From Rhodobacter sp. SY28-1 (lineage in GTDB: Bacteria > Pseudomonadota > Alphaproteobacteria > Rhodobacterales > Rhodobacteraceae): a DNA stretch of 64,000 nt. The notes under the pieces were generated by a model. That model saw only the letters and a program-made list of their open reading frames with translations, did not search any database and was not told the origin of the DNA. Where the stretch lies: NCBI RefSeq assembly GCF_005222785.1, contig NZ_STGH01000003.1:682001-746000 (forward strand), in the 5' to 3' direction. The position numbers were made by a program, and so were the translations under genes. Of the stretch, positions 54,395 through 64,000 are shown piece by piece; the stretch's first letter is position 1; every line of letters begins with the position of its first letter.

Positions 54395-57049
54395 TCAGGC
54401 CCCCATCGCGGCTTCAGCCGCCTTGATCGCCGCATCGGCCTGGGCGATATCCGCCCCACCGGCCTGCGCCATGTCGGGGCGGCCACCGCCGCCCTTGCCG
54501 CCCATCGCCTCGGCTGCGGCCTTGACCAATGTCACCGCCGAAAGCTTCGCGGTCAGATCCTGGGTCACGCCTGCGGCCACGGCAGGCTTCGCGCCTGTGT
54601 CGGCGATCAGCAGCACCGCGCCCGAACCGAGGCGCGCCTTCATCTCGTCGATCAGCGCCGGAAGGTCCTTGCCCGAAACGCCCGAAAGCACTTGAGCAAT
54701 GAACTTCACCCCGTTGATTTCCTTGGCTTCTGGGCCAGCGGCCCTTCCGCCCATAGCAACCTCGCGCCGCAGTTGCGCAACCTCGTTCGCGAGCGCCTTC
54801 CGTTCATCGAACAGCGCACGGATGCGATCCGCAAGCTCGCTCGCCGGAGCCTTGATGATCGCGGCAATGTCGTTCAGCCGCGCATCCTGCTGGCGCAAGT
54901 GGTCAAGCGCCGCCTGCCCCGTCAGTGCCTCGATCCGGCGGACGCCAGCGGAGGAAGCGCTTTCCGACAGGATCACCATCGACCCGATGTCCCCAGTGCG
55001 ACCGACATGCGTGCCGCCGCAAAGCTCCAGCGAATAGGTCTTTCTGTCCGTCCCCTTGCCCGAGCCTTCCAGCGTCCCCATCGATACGACACGGACCTCT
55101 TCGCCATACTTCTCGCCAAACAAAGCCTGAGCCCCGATGGCACGGGCATCGTCGGGGGTCATGATCCGCGTCTCGACGGGCGAGTTCTGGCGGATGAAGG
55201 CGTTGACCTCCGCCTCAATCGTCTGCAGGTCCGGGGCCGAAATCGCCGCCGAATGGCTGAAGTCGAAACGCAGGCGGTCGGCTGCATTCAAAGACCCCCG
55301 CTGGGCGACGTGATCGCCGAGGGTGCGGCGGAGAGCCTCATGAAGGAGGTGCGTTGCGGAATGGTTGGCGCGGATTGCCGACCGGCGACTATGCGCAACC
55401 TCCAGCTTCGCGGGTTGCCCTTTCAGAACCGTGCCTTCCATGACCTTCGCGATGTGAATGAAGACTCCGGCGGCCTTCTTCACATCGGTCACCTCGGCCA
55501 ACCCGGTCTGCGTGCGGATCAGGCCCGCATCGCCGACCTGGCCGCCGGATTCGGCGTAGAACGGGGTCTGGTTGACCACGATCTGCACGGTCTGGCCGGT
55601 CTCGGCCTGCCCCACAGTCGTGCCGTCGCGGACCAGCGCAGTAATCACACCTTCGGCCGTCTCGGTGTCGTAGCCGAGGAATTCAGTGATCCCGTGCTCC
55701 TCCGCCAGATCGAACCAGATCTTCGCATCGCCCGCCGCCCCGGTGCCCGACCATGCGGCGCGGGCCTTGGCCTTCTGTTCGGCCATCGCGGCGTCGAAGC
55801 CCTGCACGTCCACCTCGCGCCCCTTCTCGCGGAGCGCATCTTGGGTCAGGTCCAGCGGGAAGCCATAGGTGTCGTAAAGCTTGAAAGCCGCAGCACCCGG
55901 GAGTGCTGCACCCTCTGCCAAGCCGGAAAGTTCGTCGTCCAAAAGACGCAAACCCCGGTCGAGGGTCTGTTTGAACTTGGTTTCCTCGGTGCGCAGGGTC
56001 TCTTCGATCAGCGACTGGGCGCGGGAAAGCTCCGGATAGGCCCCGCCCATCTGGCGGACCAGCGCCGGGACAAGGCGGTGCATAACCGGGTCCTGCGAGC
56101 CAAGCATGTGGGCGTGGCGCATCGCGCGGCGCATGATGCGGCGGAGGACATAGCCCCGGCCTTCGTTCGAAGGCATGACACCATCCGCGATCAGGAAGGA
56201 GGTCGACCGCAGGTGGTCGGCAATCACACGGTGGTGAATTTTCCCAGGACCATCAGGGTCTTGGCTGGTGACGTTCGCGCTGGCCTCGATCAGGCTGCGC
56301 ATCAGATCGGTATCGTAATTGTCGTGCTTGCCCTGCAGCAGCGCCCCGATCCGCTCCAGCCCCATTCCAGTGTCAATCGACTGCATCTCCAGGGGAACCA
56401 GCCGCCCGTCGGCGAACTGTTCGTTCTGCATGAAGACGTTGTTCCAGATCTCGATGAACCGGTCGCCGTCCTCCTCAGCCGAGCCCGGAGGGCCGCCCCA
56501 AATATGCGGGCCATGGTCGTAGAAGATCTCGGTGCAAGGGCCGCAAGGACCCGTGGGGCCCATCCGCCAGAAGTTGTCGTCGGAAGCGATGCGGATGATC
56601 CGGTCGTCGGTCAGGCCCGAGACCTTCTTCCAGATTCCCGCCGCCTCATCATCAGTATGGTAGACGGTGACGAGAAGCTTGTCCTTGGCAAGACCGAAGT
56701 CCTTCGTCAGAAGCTCCCACGCGAAGGCGATGGCCTGTTCCTTGAAATAGTCGCCGAAGGAGAAATTCCCCAGCATTTCAAAGAAGGTATGGTGCCGCGC
56801 GGTGTAGCCCACGTTGTCCAGATCGTTGTGCTTGCCCCCTGCCCGCACGCACTTCTGCGCCGTCGTTGCGCGCTTGTAGTCCCGCGTCTCGACCCCGGTG
56901 AAGAGGTTCTTGAACTGAACCATGCCCGAGTTGGTGAACATCAACGTCGGGTCGTTCCGCGGCACGAGGGGCGAACTGTCCACCACCCGGTGGTCGTTGC
57001 GGCGGAAGAAGTCGAGGAAGGTCGAGCGGATGTCGTTCAGCGAAGCCAT
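54395..57049 (-). CDS. alaS: Alanyl-tRNA synthetase
   Basis: AlaS charges tRNA-Ala in the cytoplasm. The 884-residue protein has the class II catalytic core at the N-terminus ([23 protein letters not shown]-like [16 protein letters not shown]), the editing domain with [12 protein letters not shown] and [13 protein letters not shown] zinc ligands, and a C-terminal C-Ala domain of helices and a [12 protein letters not shown] end. ATG 57049 (MASLNDIRS) fits the family; upstream codons in frame are improbable. It shares its operon with DUF1330. Confidence 0.97.
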   Translation of the reverse strand: MASLNDIRSTFLDFFRRNDHRVVDSSPLVPRNDPTLMFTNSGMVQFKNLFTGVETRDYKRATTAQKCVRAGGKHNDLDNVGYTARHHTFFEMLGNFSFGDYFKEQAIAFAWELLTKDFGLAKDKLLVTVYHTDDEAAGIWKKVSGLTDDRIIRIASDDNFWRMGPTGPCGPCTEIFYDHGPHIWGGPPGSAEEDGDRFIEIWNNVFMQNEQFADGRLVPLEMQSIDTGMGLERIGALLQGKHDNYDTDLMRSLIEASANVTSQDPDGPGKIHHRVIADHLRSTSFLIADGVMPSNEGRGYVLRRIMRRAMRHAHMLGSQDPVMHRLVPALVRQMGGAYPELSRAQSLIEETLRTEETKFKQTLDRGLRLLDDELSGLAEGAALPGAAAFKLYDTYGFPLDLTQDALREKGREVDVQGFDAAMAEQKAKARAAWSGTGAAGDAKIWFDLAEEHGITEFLGYDTETAEGVITALVRDGTTVGQAETGQTVQIVVNQTPFYAESGGQVGDAGLIRTQTGLAEVTDVKKAAGVFIHIAKVMEGTVLKGQPAKLEVAHSRRSAIRANHSATHLLHEALRRTLGDHVAQRGSLNAADRLRFDFSHSAAISAPDLQTIEAEVNAFIRQNSPVETRIMTPDDARAIGAQALFGEKYGEEVRVVSMGTLEGSGKGTDRKTYSLELCGGTHVGRTGDIGSMVILSESASSAGVRRIEALTGQAALDHLRQQDARLNDIAAIIKAPASELADRIRALFDERKALANEVAQLRREVAMGGRAAGPEAKEINGVKFIAQVLSGVSGKDLPALIDEMKARLGSGAVLLIADTGAKPAVAAGVTQDLTAKLSAVTLVKAAAEAMGGKGGGGRPDMAQAGGADIAQADAAIKAAEAAMGA

Positions 57050-57151
57050 TCTGGGGCGGTCCTTGGACAGGATGCGGGAGTTCGGTCCCCCATCTAGCCC
57101 CGCGCAAGGGGCCTGTCCACAGTCGGGCATTCTCTCACGGAAAAAAGGCGG

Positions 57152-57700
57152 TCAGCGCAGGACTTCAACCGCGTCGCCATTGCGGATCATCCCATCCTGT
57201 TCGATGGAACACAGGACGCCGCGCAGCCGAAGCTGCGGATGCGCCCGCACCCAGTCGAAAGCCGCCTCGCCGTGGCGCACTTTCCATTTCGCGCAGGCAT
57301 CGTTCCAGACCTCGGAGACCCTGAGGAGCGAGGTGCCCACCGCCAGAAGTGTTCCGGCAGGCAGGTTCGCCTCGGTCATGTCCAGATCGCAGACAAACGT
57401 GTCACCGGGATGCACCACGCTGTCCCGGTCGCGCCAGACAAGATCCAGCACCCGGCGCGGCAGGATCGAGACCTGGATGCCCGGATGTCCGGTGCCATCG
57501 GGAAGCTTCAGCCAGGGCATGCTGCCCCAGCGCTCACCCGGAATGCCAAGCGCCCTGGTCACGGCAATCGCATCGACGAAGGTGCGTTTGCCAAAATCCG
57601 GTCGAAGGCAAAGCAACTCCACGGCGCTGCCGGTCTTTGGCGCTGAAAGCACCCCCGGCAGCGCGGCCATCAGCTCGTCATGGGTGACGTGCGAGGTCAC
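57152..57700 (-). CDS. MOSC-domain protein
   Basis: The 182-residue protein is a stand-alone MOSC domain (Mo-cofactor sulfurase C-terminal type). The conserved ligand cysteine lies in NDACAKWKV, with [16 protein letters not shown], a strand-rich centre and [20 protein letters not shown] at the end. Such single-domain proteins bind the molybdenum cofactor and may reduce N-hydroxylated substrates or transfer sulfur; which applies here is not evident. It overlaps recA by 4 bases and is cotranscribed with it, an arrangement that I have no functional explanation for. Confidence 0.8.
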   Translation of the reverse strand: MTSHVTHDELMAALPGVLSAPKTGSAVELLCLRPDFGKRTFVDAIAVTRALGIPGERWGSMPWLKLPDGTGHPGIQVSILPRRVLDLVWRDRDSVVHPGDTFVCDLDMTEANLPAGTLLAVGTSLLRVSEVWNDACAKWKVRHGEAAFDWVRAHPQLRLRGVLCSIEQDGMIRNGDAVEVLR

Positions 57701-58767
57701 TCGTCCAGTACATCCCCGCCGTCTTCGCCTGCCATGGTGAAGTCCAGGCCATTGGCGGCGCGGATCTTGTCCTCGATCTCCAGCGCGACAGACGGGTTCT
57801 GCTTCAGGAAGGACTTTGCGTTCTCACGCCCTTGCCCGATGCGTTCATCCTTGAAGGAATACCAGGCGCCCGACTTCTCCACGACCCCGGCCTTCACGCC
57901 GATGTCGATCAGCTCGCCGGTCTTCGAGATGCCTTCGCCGTACATGATGTCGAACTCGACCTGCTTGAAGGGCGGTGCGACCTTGTTCTTGACGACCTTG
58001 ACGCGGGTGGTGTTGCCGACGACTTCCTCGCGGTCCTTGATCGCGCCGATGCGGCGGATATCCAGACGGACCGAGGCGTAGAACTTCAGCGCGTTGCCGC
58101 CGGTGGTGGTTTCCGGGTTGCCGAACATCACGCCGATCTTCTGGCGGATCTGGTTGATGAAGATCACCATGCAGTTCGAGCGGCCAATGCTGGCCGTCAG
58201 CTTCCGCATCGCCTGGGACATCAGGCGGGCCTGTGACCCCATCTGCATGTCGCCCATGTCGCCTTCGATTTCCGACTTTGGCACCAGTGCTGCGACAGAG
58301 TCGACAACGACCAGGCTGACAGCACCCGAGCGGACGAGGGTATCCACAATCTCCAGCGCCTGTTCGCCGGTGTCGGGCTGCGAGATCAGAAGCTCGTCAA
58401 GGTTCACGCCCAGCTTCTTGGCGTATTGCGGATCAAGCGCGTGTTCGGCGTCGACAAAGGCGCAAACACCACCTTTTTTCTGTTCCTCGGCAACGACATG
58501 CAGGGTCAGCGTCGTCTTGCCCGAGCTTTCGGGTCCGTAGATCTCTATGATGCGGCCCTTGGGCAGCCCGCCGATCCCGAGCGCGATGTCGAGTCCGAGC
58601 GAGCCGGTCGAGGTCGCCTCGATATCCATCGCCGGGCTGTCAGCGCCAAGCTTCATGATCGAGCCCTTGCCGAACTGCCGTTCGATCTGCGCAAGCGCCG
58701 ATTCCAGAGCCTTCGCCTTGTCCATATCCCGCTTGCTCCCGAGGTCCAGAAGGTTAGCCACCGCCAT
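57697..58767 (-). CDS. recA: Recombinase A
   Basis: RecA catalyses strand exchange and LexA cleavage in the SOS response. The 356-residue sequence has the ATP loop [14 protein letters not shown], the ssDNA-binding and MAW-like stretch [42 protein letters not shown] as separated motifs and the acidic C-terminal tail. A LexA box, GTTC-N7-GTTC at 58816-58830, lies 49 bases upstream, as expected for SOS control. It overlaps the MOSC gene by 4 bases and heads that transcript. Confidence 0.97.
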   Translation of the reverse strand: MAVANLLDLGSKRDMDKAKALESALAQIERQFGKGSIMKLGADSPAMDIEATSTGSLGLDIALGIGGLPKGRIIEIYGPESSGKTTLTLHVVAEEQKKGGVCAFVDAEHALDPQYAKKLGVNLDELLISQPDTGEQALEIVDTLVRSGAVSLVVVDSVAALVPKSEIEGDMGDMQMGSQARLMSQAMRKLTASIGRSNCMVIFINQIRQKIGVMFGNPETTTGGNALKFYASVRLDIRRIGAIKDREEVVGNTTRVKVVKNKVAPPFKQVEFDIMYGEGISKTGELIDIGVKAGVVEKSGAWYSFKDERIGQGRENAKSFLKQNPSVALEIEDKIRAANGLDFTMAGEDGGDVLDE

Positions 58768-58815
58768 GTCGTTCTCCTTATTTCATAGCCGCATCCAAGC
58801 GGCAACCAGCCTTAT

Positions 58816-58830
58816 GTTCCCCAAGTGTTC
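58816..58830. promoter_or_regulatory. LexA (SOS) box of recA
   Basis: GTTC-CCCAAGT-GTTC is the direct-repeat LexA site GTTC-N7-GTTC characteristic of alphaproteobacteria. It lies 49-63 bases upstream of the recA start, within its predicted promoter region. Confidence 0.85.
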
Positions 58831-58970
58831 TCGCCCTTATGCGGACAAAAGGAGAACATTTCAACCTTATTCTCGTAGTGGCAGTCTGAACGAGGTTTGG
58901 TTAAGGGATTGTTGACGGGGTTGCAGGATTAGTGACAGGTGACCGCGAAAAGCGTGACGGGAGACAGGAA

Positions 58971-59561
58971 ATGCTGGTTTTCTTTGAGCAGAGGCTCGCA
59001 TTTCTTGCCACACCCAAGACCGGATCCACGGCCATTGCGGCGGCTCTCGAATCGCTGGCGGCAGTGTCGATACAGCGGCCGCCCTTGCTGAAGCACACAA
59101 CAGTGCATCGCTACCGACGATTCATCGGACCCTTCCTGGAGGCTGCTTCGAAGGACAGCTTCACGGTCGTCGCCCTGATGCGCGAGCCGACAGATTGGCT
59201 GGGGTCCTGGTACCGGTTCCGGCAGCGCGAGGAGACGGACGCCGGCAAGTCGACGCGGGGCATCAGTTTCGATGACTTCGTCCGCGCCTGGTGTCAGGAC
59301 CAGAGGCCGGACTTCGCCGATGTGGGCAGCCAGGCCAAGTTCCTGCGGCCGCGGCAGGGCGAGGGAGTGGACCGACTGTTCCGCTACGAGGAGATCGGGA
59401 CCTTCGTGCACTTTCTGGAAGAGCGGCTCGGCTGCGAGATCCTCCTGCCGCGCCTCAACGTCTCGCCGCCCGGCGCGACGGAGTTGTCGGCGGGGACAGC
59501 GGCCCTGTTGCGCGACTTCGCGACCGAGGATTTCGCGCTTTACCAGACGCTGGCCCCTTAG
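58971..59561 (+). CDS. Sulfotransferase-family-like protein
   Basis: The 196-residue protein has a P-loop of the sulfotransferase type near its N-terminus (ATPKTGSTAIAAALE, the PAPS 5'-phosphosulfate loop) and an MREPTDWLGSWYRFR segment resembling the 3'-phosphate-binding motif. It is shorter than many sulfotransferases. I chose ATG 58971 (MLVFFEQRL) because the strand leading into the P-loop begins there and an AGGA precedes it. The acceptor is unknown, with polysaccharide or lipid likely for this bacterial group. It stands alone, divergent from recA. Confidence 0.75.
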   Translation: MLVFFEQRLAFLATPKTGSTAIAAALESLAAVSIQRPPLLKHTTVHRYRRFIGPFLEAASKDSFTVVALMREPTDWLGSWYRFRQREETDAGKSTRGISFDDFVRAWCQDQRPDFADVGSQAKFLRPRQGEGVDRLFRYEEIGTFVHFLEERLGCEILLPRLNVSPPGATELSAGTAALLRDFATEDFALYQTLAP

Positions 59562-59671
59562 GCGCGGGGTTGCCGGGTCCGGGTTTCGGGCATGACAGGC
59601 GGCGGGAAAGCGGTTAGTTTGCTGGGCAAGGGGCGAGTGAGACCCCACGAGGCATGAAAGGGCGGACAGAC

Positions 59672-60229
59672 ATGACCGAGATGATGATGACGCGGCGCGG
59701 GCTGATGGTCGGCGCGGGGGCCTTTGCTTTGGCGGCCTGCAACAACGGGATCGGGTCGAACGGGGCGAGCCAGATCGAGGCGCGGGTTGCGGCGACCGAG
59801 AGCTTCCTGTTCTCGCAATACCCCGGCACCCGGGACCTCGCCTCGCGGGCGGCCGGGGTGCTGTACATGCCGCTGATGACCGAGGTCGGCGCCGGGTTTG
59901 GCGGGGCTTTCGGGCGCGGCGCGCTGCGGATCCAGGGGGCGACGGTGGATTACTATGCGGCCGCGAAGGGGTCGTTCGGGCTGCAGATCGGGGCGCAGCA
60001 GTATGCCCACGCCCTGTTCTTCATGACCCCGGACTCGCTGGAGAAGTTCCGCCGGTCCTCGGGCTGGGCGGTCGGGGCGGACGTTCGCTATGCGAGCCCG
60101 GAAGAAGGTGCCTCGATCGGCAAGGAGTCGACCGAGCTGAACGACGTGATCGCGCTTGTGTTCGGGCAGCAGGGGCTGATCGCGGGGGCCTCTCTGGCCG
60201 GGGTCAAGTATACGCGGATCATTCCCTGA
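59672..60229 (+). CDS. SYLF-domain lipoprotein (YSC84-related)
   Basis: This 185-residue protein has both a twin-arginine motif (MTRRGLMVG) and a lipobox (LAAC) within its first 25 residues, so it may be a Tat-exported lipoprotein. The mature part shows the SYLF signature: GVLYMPLMTEVGAGFGGAFGRGAL, DYYAAAKGSFGLQIGAQQYAHALFFMT and GQQGLIAGASLAGVKYTRI. SYLF proteins bind lipids (phosphoinositides in eukaryotic YSC84), and in bacteria they are thought to have an envelope role. The recurring palindrome lies 4 bases behind the stop. ATG 59672 is preferred, with AAAGG upstream. Confidence 0.82.
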   Translation: MTEMMMTRRGLMVGAGAFALAACNNGIGSNGASQIEARVAATESFLFSQYPGTRDLASRAAGVLYMPLMTEVGAGFGGAFGRGALRIQGATVDYYAAAKGSFGLQIGAQQYAHALFFMTPDSLEKFRRSSGWAVGADVRYASPEEGASIGKESTELNDVIALVFGQQGLIAGASLAGVKYTRIIP

Positions 60230-60233
60230 GTTT

Positions 60234-60248
60234 TGTCCACGGTGGACA
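60234..60248. repeat. Dispersed palindrome, copy 2
   Basis: TGTCCAC-G-GTGGACA, preceded by TTT and followed by TTTT, starts 5 bases behind the SYLF-gene stop. It matches copy 1 at 28224 apart from the central base. A similar T-rich flank on both sides suggests a weak hairpin terminator or protein-binding site. Confidence 0.8.
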
Positions 60249-60342
60249 TTTTCTGATTTTCGCGCGCAATCAAATGCTTGCGCGCGGACGTTCACCTTTC
60301 CTTAAGTCGCTTTGGCGTGAACGAGTCGGGCTGAAGCCCGAC

Positions 60343-61206
60343 CTACTTCAGACGCCGGATCAGGCTGGAAGTGTCGTTCCGACCGCCGCCCATCAGTTGC
60401 ACGTCCTTGTAGAACTGGTCGACCAAGGCCGTCACCGGCAGGCGTGCACCGATCTCGTCAGCAGTATCCAGACAGATGCCAAGGTCCTTGCGCATCCAGT
60501 CCACCGCAAAGCCGAAGTCGAAGCTGTCGGCCAGCATGGTCTTGTGCCGGTTCACCATCTGCCATGACCCGGCCGCACCCTGAGAGATGACCTCGACCAC
60601 TTTTTCGCCGTCGAGACCCGCCTTCTGACCAAAAGCCAGCGCTTCGGACAGGCCCTGCATCAGGCCCGCGATGCAGATCTGGTTCATCATCTTGGCCAAC
60701 TGCCCTGCCCCGCTGTCGCCGATCAGACGGCAGATGCGCGCGTAAGAGGCCATCACCGGCTCAGCCCGGGCATAATCGGCCGGATCGCCGCCACACATGA
60801 TTGACAGCTGGCCATTCTCGGCCCCGGCCTGCCCGCCCGAGACCGGCGCGTCGACGAAGGCAAGGCCCGAGGACTGAGCCTGCGCGGCGAGTTTCCGGGT
60901 GATGTTGGCCGAAACCGTGGTGTGATCCACGAAGACGGCGCCGGGAGACATGGCAGAGAAAGCCCCATCAGGTCCGGTGCAGACCTGGCGCAGGTCGTCG
61001 TCGTTGCCGACGCAGGCCATCACGAATTCGGCCCCCTTGGCGGCAAGGGCCGGAGTGGCAGCTGAAGCGCCCTTGTGCCGGGCAACCCAGGCCTCGGTCT
61101 TGGCAGCGGTGCGGTTGTAGACCGTCACGTCATGCCCTTTGGCGGCAAGGTGGCCTGCCATCGGGAATCCCATGACTCCCAAGCCAAGAAATGCCACTTT
61201 CGCCAT
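60343..61206 (-). CDS. NAD(P)-dependent beta-hydroxyacid dehydrogenase
   Basis: The 287-residue enzyme is in the 3-hydroxyisobutyrate dehydrogenase family (with tartronate-semialdehyde and beta-hydroxyacid reductases). It has the Rossmann loop FLGLGVMGFPMAGHLAAKG, VFVDHTTVS, FVDAPVSGGQAGA, catalytic lysine in GAGQLAKMMNQI and a DLGICLDTADE C-terminal part. The substrate cannot be given from sequence or context alone; the penicillin-acylase-family gene lies divergently. Length is normal. Confidence 0.88.
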   Translation of the reverse strand: MAKVAFLGLGVMGFPMAGHLAAKGHDVTVYNRTAAKTEAWVARHKGASAATPALAAKGAEFVMACVGNDDDLRQVCTGPDGAFSAMSPGAVFVDHTTVSANITRKLAAQAQSSGLAFVDAPVSGGQAGAENGQLSIMCGGDPADYARAEPVMASYARICRLIGDSGAGQLAKMMNQICIAGLMQGLSEALAFGQKAGLDGEKVVEVISQGAAGSWQMVNRHKTMLADSFDFGFAVDWMRKDLGICLDTADEIGARLPVTALVDQFYKDVQLMGGGRNDTSSLIRRLK

Positions 61207-61298
61207 ATGCGCCCCCCGCGTGTTGCCCTTGTCCGGTGCATGGACTAGGAACCGATCCGCCCCCTGCCGTCAAGGACAGCCCCCATGGACAGGCCCAC

Positions 61299-63761
61299 AT
61301 GCTGACTGCCTTTCGCTGGCTGATCCGGATCCTCACCGGACTGATCGCCCTTGGCGTCCTTGCGGCCCTGCTGGCCTACTACATCCTGTCGCGGTCGCTG
61401 GTCGATTACAGCGAGGACTTCTCTGTGGCCGGAATCTCGGCCCCGGTCGAGATCGTCCGCAACAACGACAACGTGCCGCATATCTTCGGGCGCACCGACG
61501 AAGACGTGTTCTTCGCCCTGGGTTTTGCCCATGCGCAGGACCGGTTATGGCAGATGACGATGCTGCGGCGGACGGCTCAGGGGCGGCTTTCGGAACTGTT
61601 CGGTCCGGCAACAGTGAAGGTCGACGAGCTGATGCGGCGCTATGACCTGTATGGGCTTGCGTTGCAGTCCGTGGATGCTCAGGGCGGCCAGACCCGCCGC
61701 GCATTGGAGGCCTATGCAGCCGGGGTGAACGCCTGGATCGGCGAGGTCAACAAGGGTGCGCGGGGGCGCGGCGCGCCGGAATTCTTCCTGTTCGAACCCG
61801 AGATTTCGGCCTGGGCCCCGGCGGATTCGATTGCGATATTGAAGCTGATGGCGCTGCAACTGTCCGGGTCCTTGCAGACCGAGGTCATGCGGGCACGAGT
61901 GTCGCTGCTGTTGTCGCCCGCACGCCTGGCCGACATCCTGCCCGACGACCCGAGCCAGGGTGTCGCCGCGCTGCCCGACTATGCCAGTCTGGTGCCCGGC
62001 GTGGCGCCGCTGATGGCCCCTGTCGATTTTGCCGAAGGGCCGTTCTCGCCGGTGGCCGAGCCGGGAATGTCGGGGGCGTCGAATTCCTGGGCGGCGATGC
62101 CGGGGCGATCGGCGGCGGGGGGAAGCCTTCTGGCGAACGATCCCCATCTGGGGCTGACCGCGCCGACGATCTGGTATCTCGCGCGGTTGGAGCTGCAGAG
62201 CGGCGGAGTCATCGGCGGGACGATCCCCGGGGTGCCGGTGGTGCTGGTCGGGCGGTCGGAGAAGCTCGGCTGGGGGCTGACCACGGCCTATGTCGACGAT
62301 CAGGACGTGGTGATCGAGGCTGTGAACCCGGCCAATCCCGAAGAATACCAGACGCCCGAAGGCTGGGCGGAATTCGAAAGCCGCCAGTCGATCATCAAGG
62401 TCAAGGATGCCGACCCGGTGACCCTGACCCTGCGCTGGTCGCGGAACGGCCCGATCCTGCCGGGAGGGCATTACGACCTCGGCTCGATCACACCTGCGGG
62501 CCATGTGGCGGCGATCAGCTGGACCGCGCTGTCGGGGGCCGACACTTCGATCAGCGGGGCGATGGCGTTGATGCGGTCGAAGGATATTCCAGAGGCGCTG
62601 GAGGCAGGCAAGCTGGTGATGGCGCCGGCGCAGAACGTGATGCTGGCGGATGAGACCGGGATTGCGATGCAGGTCATGGGGGCGCTGCCTGCGCGGGACC
62701 CGGAGCATCCGTCGCAGGGGCGGCTTCCGGCGCTGGGGTCGGACCCCGCTGTCGGGTTCCGGGGGGTGCTGCCCTATGCCGACAACCCGAGCTTTCGCAA
62801 CCCGACCTCGGGCCTTCTGGGCAACACCAACAACAAGACGGTGGACCGGCCCTTCCCTCGCCACGTCAGTTTCGACTGGGGCGACACGCAGCGGATCCAG
62901 CGCTGGCTGACGCTGATGCAGGCGCGCGAGGTGCATACGCGGGAAAGCTTCATCGAGGCGCAGCTGGATACGGTGAACCCGACGGCACGGTCCTTGTTGC
63001 CGCTGATCGGGGCGGATCTGTGGTTCACCGGCGAAGCGGCGCCCGAGGGCACGCCGGAACGGCTGCGACAGCGAGCCCTGGTCTTGCTGGCGGAATGGAA
63101 CGGCGAGATGAACGAGCATCTGCCGGAGCCGCTAATCGCCGAGGCCTGGATGCGGGCGCTGATGGACCGGCTGATCCGGGACGAGCTGGGGGCGATGGCG
63201 GACAGCTTCACCCATTTCTCGCCGGTGTTCATCGAGCGGGTCTATCGCAACGTCGGCGGGGCGAGCGTGTGGTGCGACGTGATCCAGTCGGCGGCGGTGG
63301 AAAGCTGCACCGATGTGTCGCGGCAGGCGCTGGATGAGGCGCTGCTGCAGCTGACCGAGCGCTACGGGCCGAACCTGGAAAGCTGGCGCTGGGGGGACGC
63401 GCATCAGGCGACGCATGACCATCTGGTGCTGGGCGAGGTGCCGTTCCTGCGGTATTTCGTGAACATCCGGCAGTCGACGTCCGGCGGGGACGACACGCTG
63501 ATGCGGGGGGTGACGCGGGGTGAGGGGCCGGAGCCCTATCAGAACGTGCACTCGGCCGGGTATCGGGGGGTCTACGATTTCGCGGACCCGGATTCGTCGG
63601 TGTTCATCACGGCGACGGGGCAGTCGGGACATCCCTTGAGCCGCCACTATGACGACCTGGGCGAGCTGTGGCGGAGGGGAGAATACATCCCGATGTCGCT
63701 GGACCCGGAGCTGGCGCGGGCGGCAGCGGCGGGGGTGATGGTGCTGACGCCGGAGGAGTAG
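61299..63761 (+). CDS. Penicillin acylase family protein (Ntn hydrolase)
   Basis: The 820-residue protein is an Ntn hydrolase of the penicillin acylase family. An N-terminal hydrophobic helix (LIRILTGLIALGVLAALLAYYIL) gives export or membrane attachment. The alpha chain carries GRTDEDVFFALGFAHAQDRLWQM; Ser261 in GMSGASNSWA is the expected autoprocessing nucleophile of the beta chain. Family members hydrolyse beta-lactams, N-acyl homoserine lactones and other amides, and the natural substrate is unknown. ATG 61299 begins at the hydrophobic helix. It is divergent from the hydroxyacid dehydrogenase and ends beside the recurring palindrome. Confidence 0.9.
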   Translation: MLTAFRWLIRILTGLIALGVLAALLAYYILSRSLVDYSEDFSVAGISAPVEIVRNNDNVPHIFGRTDEDVFFALGFAHAQDRLWQMTMLRRTAQGRLSELFGPATVKVDELMRRYDLYGLALQSVDAQGGQTRRALEAYAAGVNAWIGEVNKGARGRGAPEFFLFEPEISAWAPADSIAILKLMALQLSGSLQTEVMRARVSLLLSPARLADILPDDPSQGVAALPDYASLVPGVAPLMAPVDFAEGPFSPVAEPGMSGASNSWAAMPGRSAAGGSLLANDPHLGLTAPTIWYLARLELQSGGVIGGTIPGVPVVLVGRSEKLGWGLTTAYVDDQDVVIEAVNPANPEEYQTPEGWAEFESRQSIIKVKDADPVTLTLRWSRNGPILPGGHYDLGSITPAGHVAAISWTALSGADTSISGAMALMRSKDIPEALEAGKLVMAPAQNVMLADETGIAMQVMGALPARDPEHPSQGRLPALGSDPAVGFRGVLPYADNPSFRNPTSGLLGNTNNKTVDRPFPRHVSFDWGDTQRIQRWLTLMQAREVHTRESFIEAQLDTVNPTARSLLPLIGADLWFTGEAAPEGTPERLRQRALVLLAEWNGEMNEHLPEPLIAEAWMRALMDRLIRDELGAMADSFTHFSPVFIERVYRNVGGASVWCDVIQSAAVESCTDVSRQALDEALLQLTERYGPNLESWRWGDAHQATHDHLVLGEVPFLRYFVNIRQSTSGGDDTLMRGVTRGEGPEPYQNVHSAGYRGVYDFADPDSSVFITATGQSGHPLSRHYDDLGELWRRGEYIPMSLDPELARAAAAGVMVLTPEE

Positions 63762-63776
63762 TGTCCACGGTGGACC
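63762..63776. repeat. Dispersed palindrome, copy 3
   Basis: TGTCCAC-G-GTGGACC matches copies 1 and 2 in 14 of 15 positions and starts directly behind the penicillin-acylase-gene stop codon (TAG at 63759-63761). Confidence 0.75.
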
Positions 63777-63846
63777 GGCCGTCCGTATCATTGTTCTTCA
63801 ATGGGTTGGCCGCGGACGGTAACGATTTGGCAAGAAATGCCCGCGG

Positions 63847-64000
63847 TCAGAGGTCGCGGTAGCGCCTTTCCTGGCGCAGGGTCCAGCGGACGGTGAGGTG
63901 CCAGCCGTCATCCGCCTCGACCTCGTGCTGGACGATGTTCTGGTCGTGCAGCCAGGCGCGGCGGCGGCCATCGGCGAAGGGGACAGTCAACGTGGCCTCG
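63847..64000 (-). CDS. hflX: GTPase HflX, C-terminal fragment (partial)
   Basis: Only the last 50 codons lie in the window. The minus-strand frame reads TVPFADGRRRAWLHDQ, then EADDGWHLTVRWTLRQE and a short basic end, matching the C-terminal domain of HflX, a ribosome-associated GTPase that splits stalled ribosomes. The G domain is outside the window. Assignment depends on this C-terminal match only. Confidence 0.75.
   Translation of the reverse strand, partial: EATLTVPFADGRRRAWLHDQNIVQHEVEADDGWHLTVRWTLRQERRYRDL

Noticed and set aside
54356-57097. Very long plus-strand open frame antisense to alaS
   Set aside because: It is the mirror of a well-conserved synthetase in high-GC DNA; the sequence has low-complexity His/Arg/Pro content and no domain.

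Overview
The window looks like a chromosomal segment of a Rhodobacteraceae-type alphaproteobacterium (inference). It is GC-rich with long antisense open frames. The recA upstream region has the alphaproteobacterial SOS box GTTC-N7-GTTC. DUF3422, HflX, zwf-pgl-pgi and glgP-B-C-A-X-pgm genes are arranged as in that family. Species cannot be fixed from the sequence alone.

Positions 1-8100 are an accessory, partly decayed region. It holds a tyrosine integrase, a zinc-ribbon protein with an overlapping RNase HI, an iteron-like array of about ten degenerate direct repeats, and a truncated Mrr-type nuclease. These are followed by a protein with a HEPN-like RxxxxH motif, a serine resolvase with a tiny membrane ORF behind it, a trypsin-like protease, and an internally deleted IS5-type element. 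Base composition falls between 3300 and 7400, as in horizontally acquired DNA.

Positions 8170-12628 are the most unusual part. A divergent locus encodes an ECF sigma factor and membrane anti-sigma factor on one strand. The other strand encodes a Tat-type subtilase, a small Tat-type Ser/Gly/Pro octapeptide-repeat protein, and a fusion of an HPr-kinase-like domain to a PqqD-like domain. Three promoters share GGAATA-N15/16-CGTT, so the whole locus is probably one sigma-controlled regulon. I read it as a candidate modified and secreted peptide system. A decayed TetR-like gene follows.

Positions 13065-28200 are mostly housekeeping and metabolic. They contain a DabA/DabB inorganic-carbon pump with a divergent LysR regulator, a glutamine-synthetase-family enzyme, tRNA-Gly(CCC), a small lipoprotein and a RidA-like protein. 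Next come zwf-pgl-pgi behind a LacI-type palindrome, MgtC-like and HNH proteins, a lytic transglycosylase, a lipid-kinase-like protein and a phosphoesterase.

Positions 28240-41030 hold a non-pyrrolysine MttB-family methyltransferase and a complete glycogen operon running from phosphorylase to phosphoglucomutase. Positions 41268-49955 hold a copper-chaperone-like protein, an M20 deacetylase with an FAD oxidoreductase, and a five-gene peptide ABC importer with a strong hairpin after the binding-protein gene.

Positions 50017-64000 contain DUF3422, a second ECF sigma operon with membrane and periplasmic partners, a class II glutamine amidotransferase, DUF1330, alaS, a MOSC protein and recA. These are followed by a sulfotransferase-like protein, a SYLF lipoprotein, a beta-hydroxyacid dehydrogenase, a penicillin-acylase-family hydrolase and the 3' end of hflX. 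A 15-bp palindrome, TGTCCACSGTGGACA, recurs next to three gene ends (28224, 60234, 63762).
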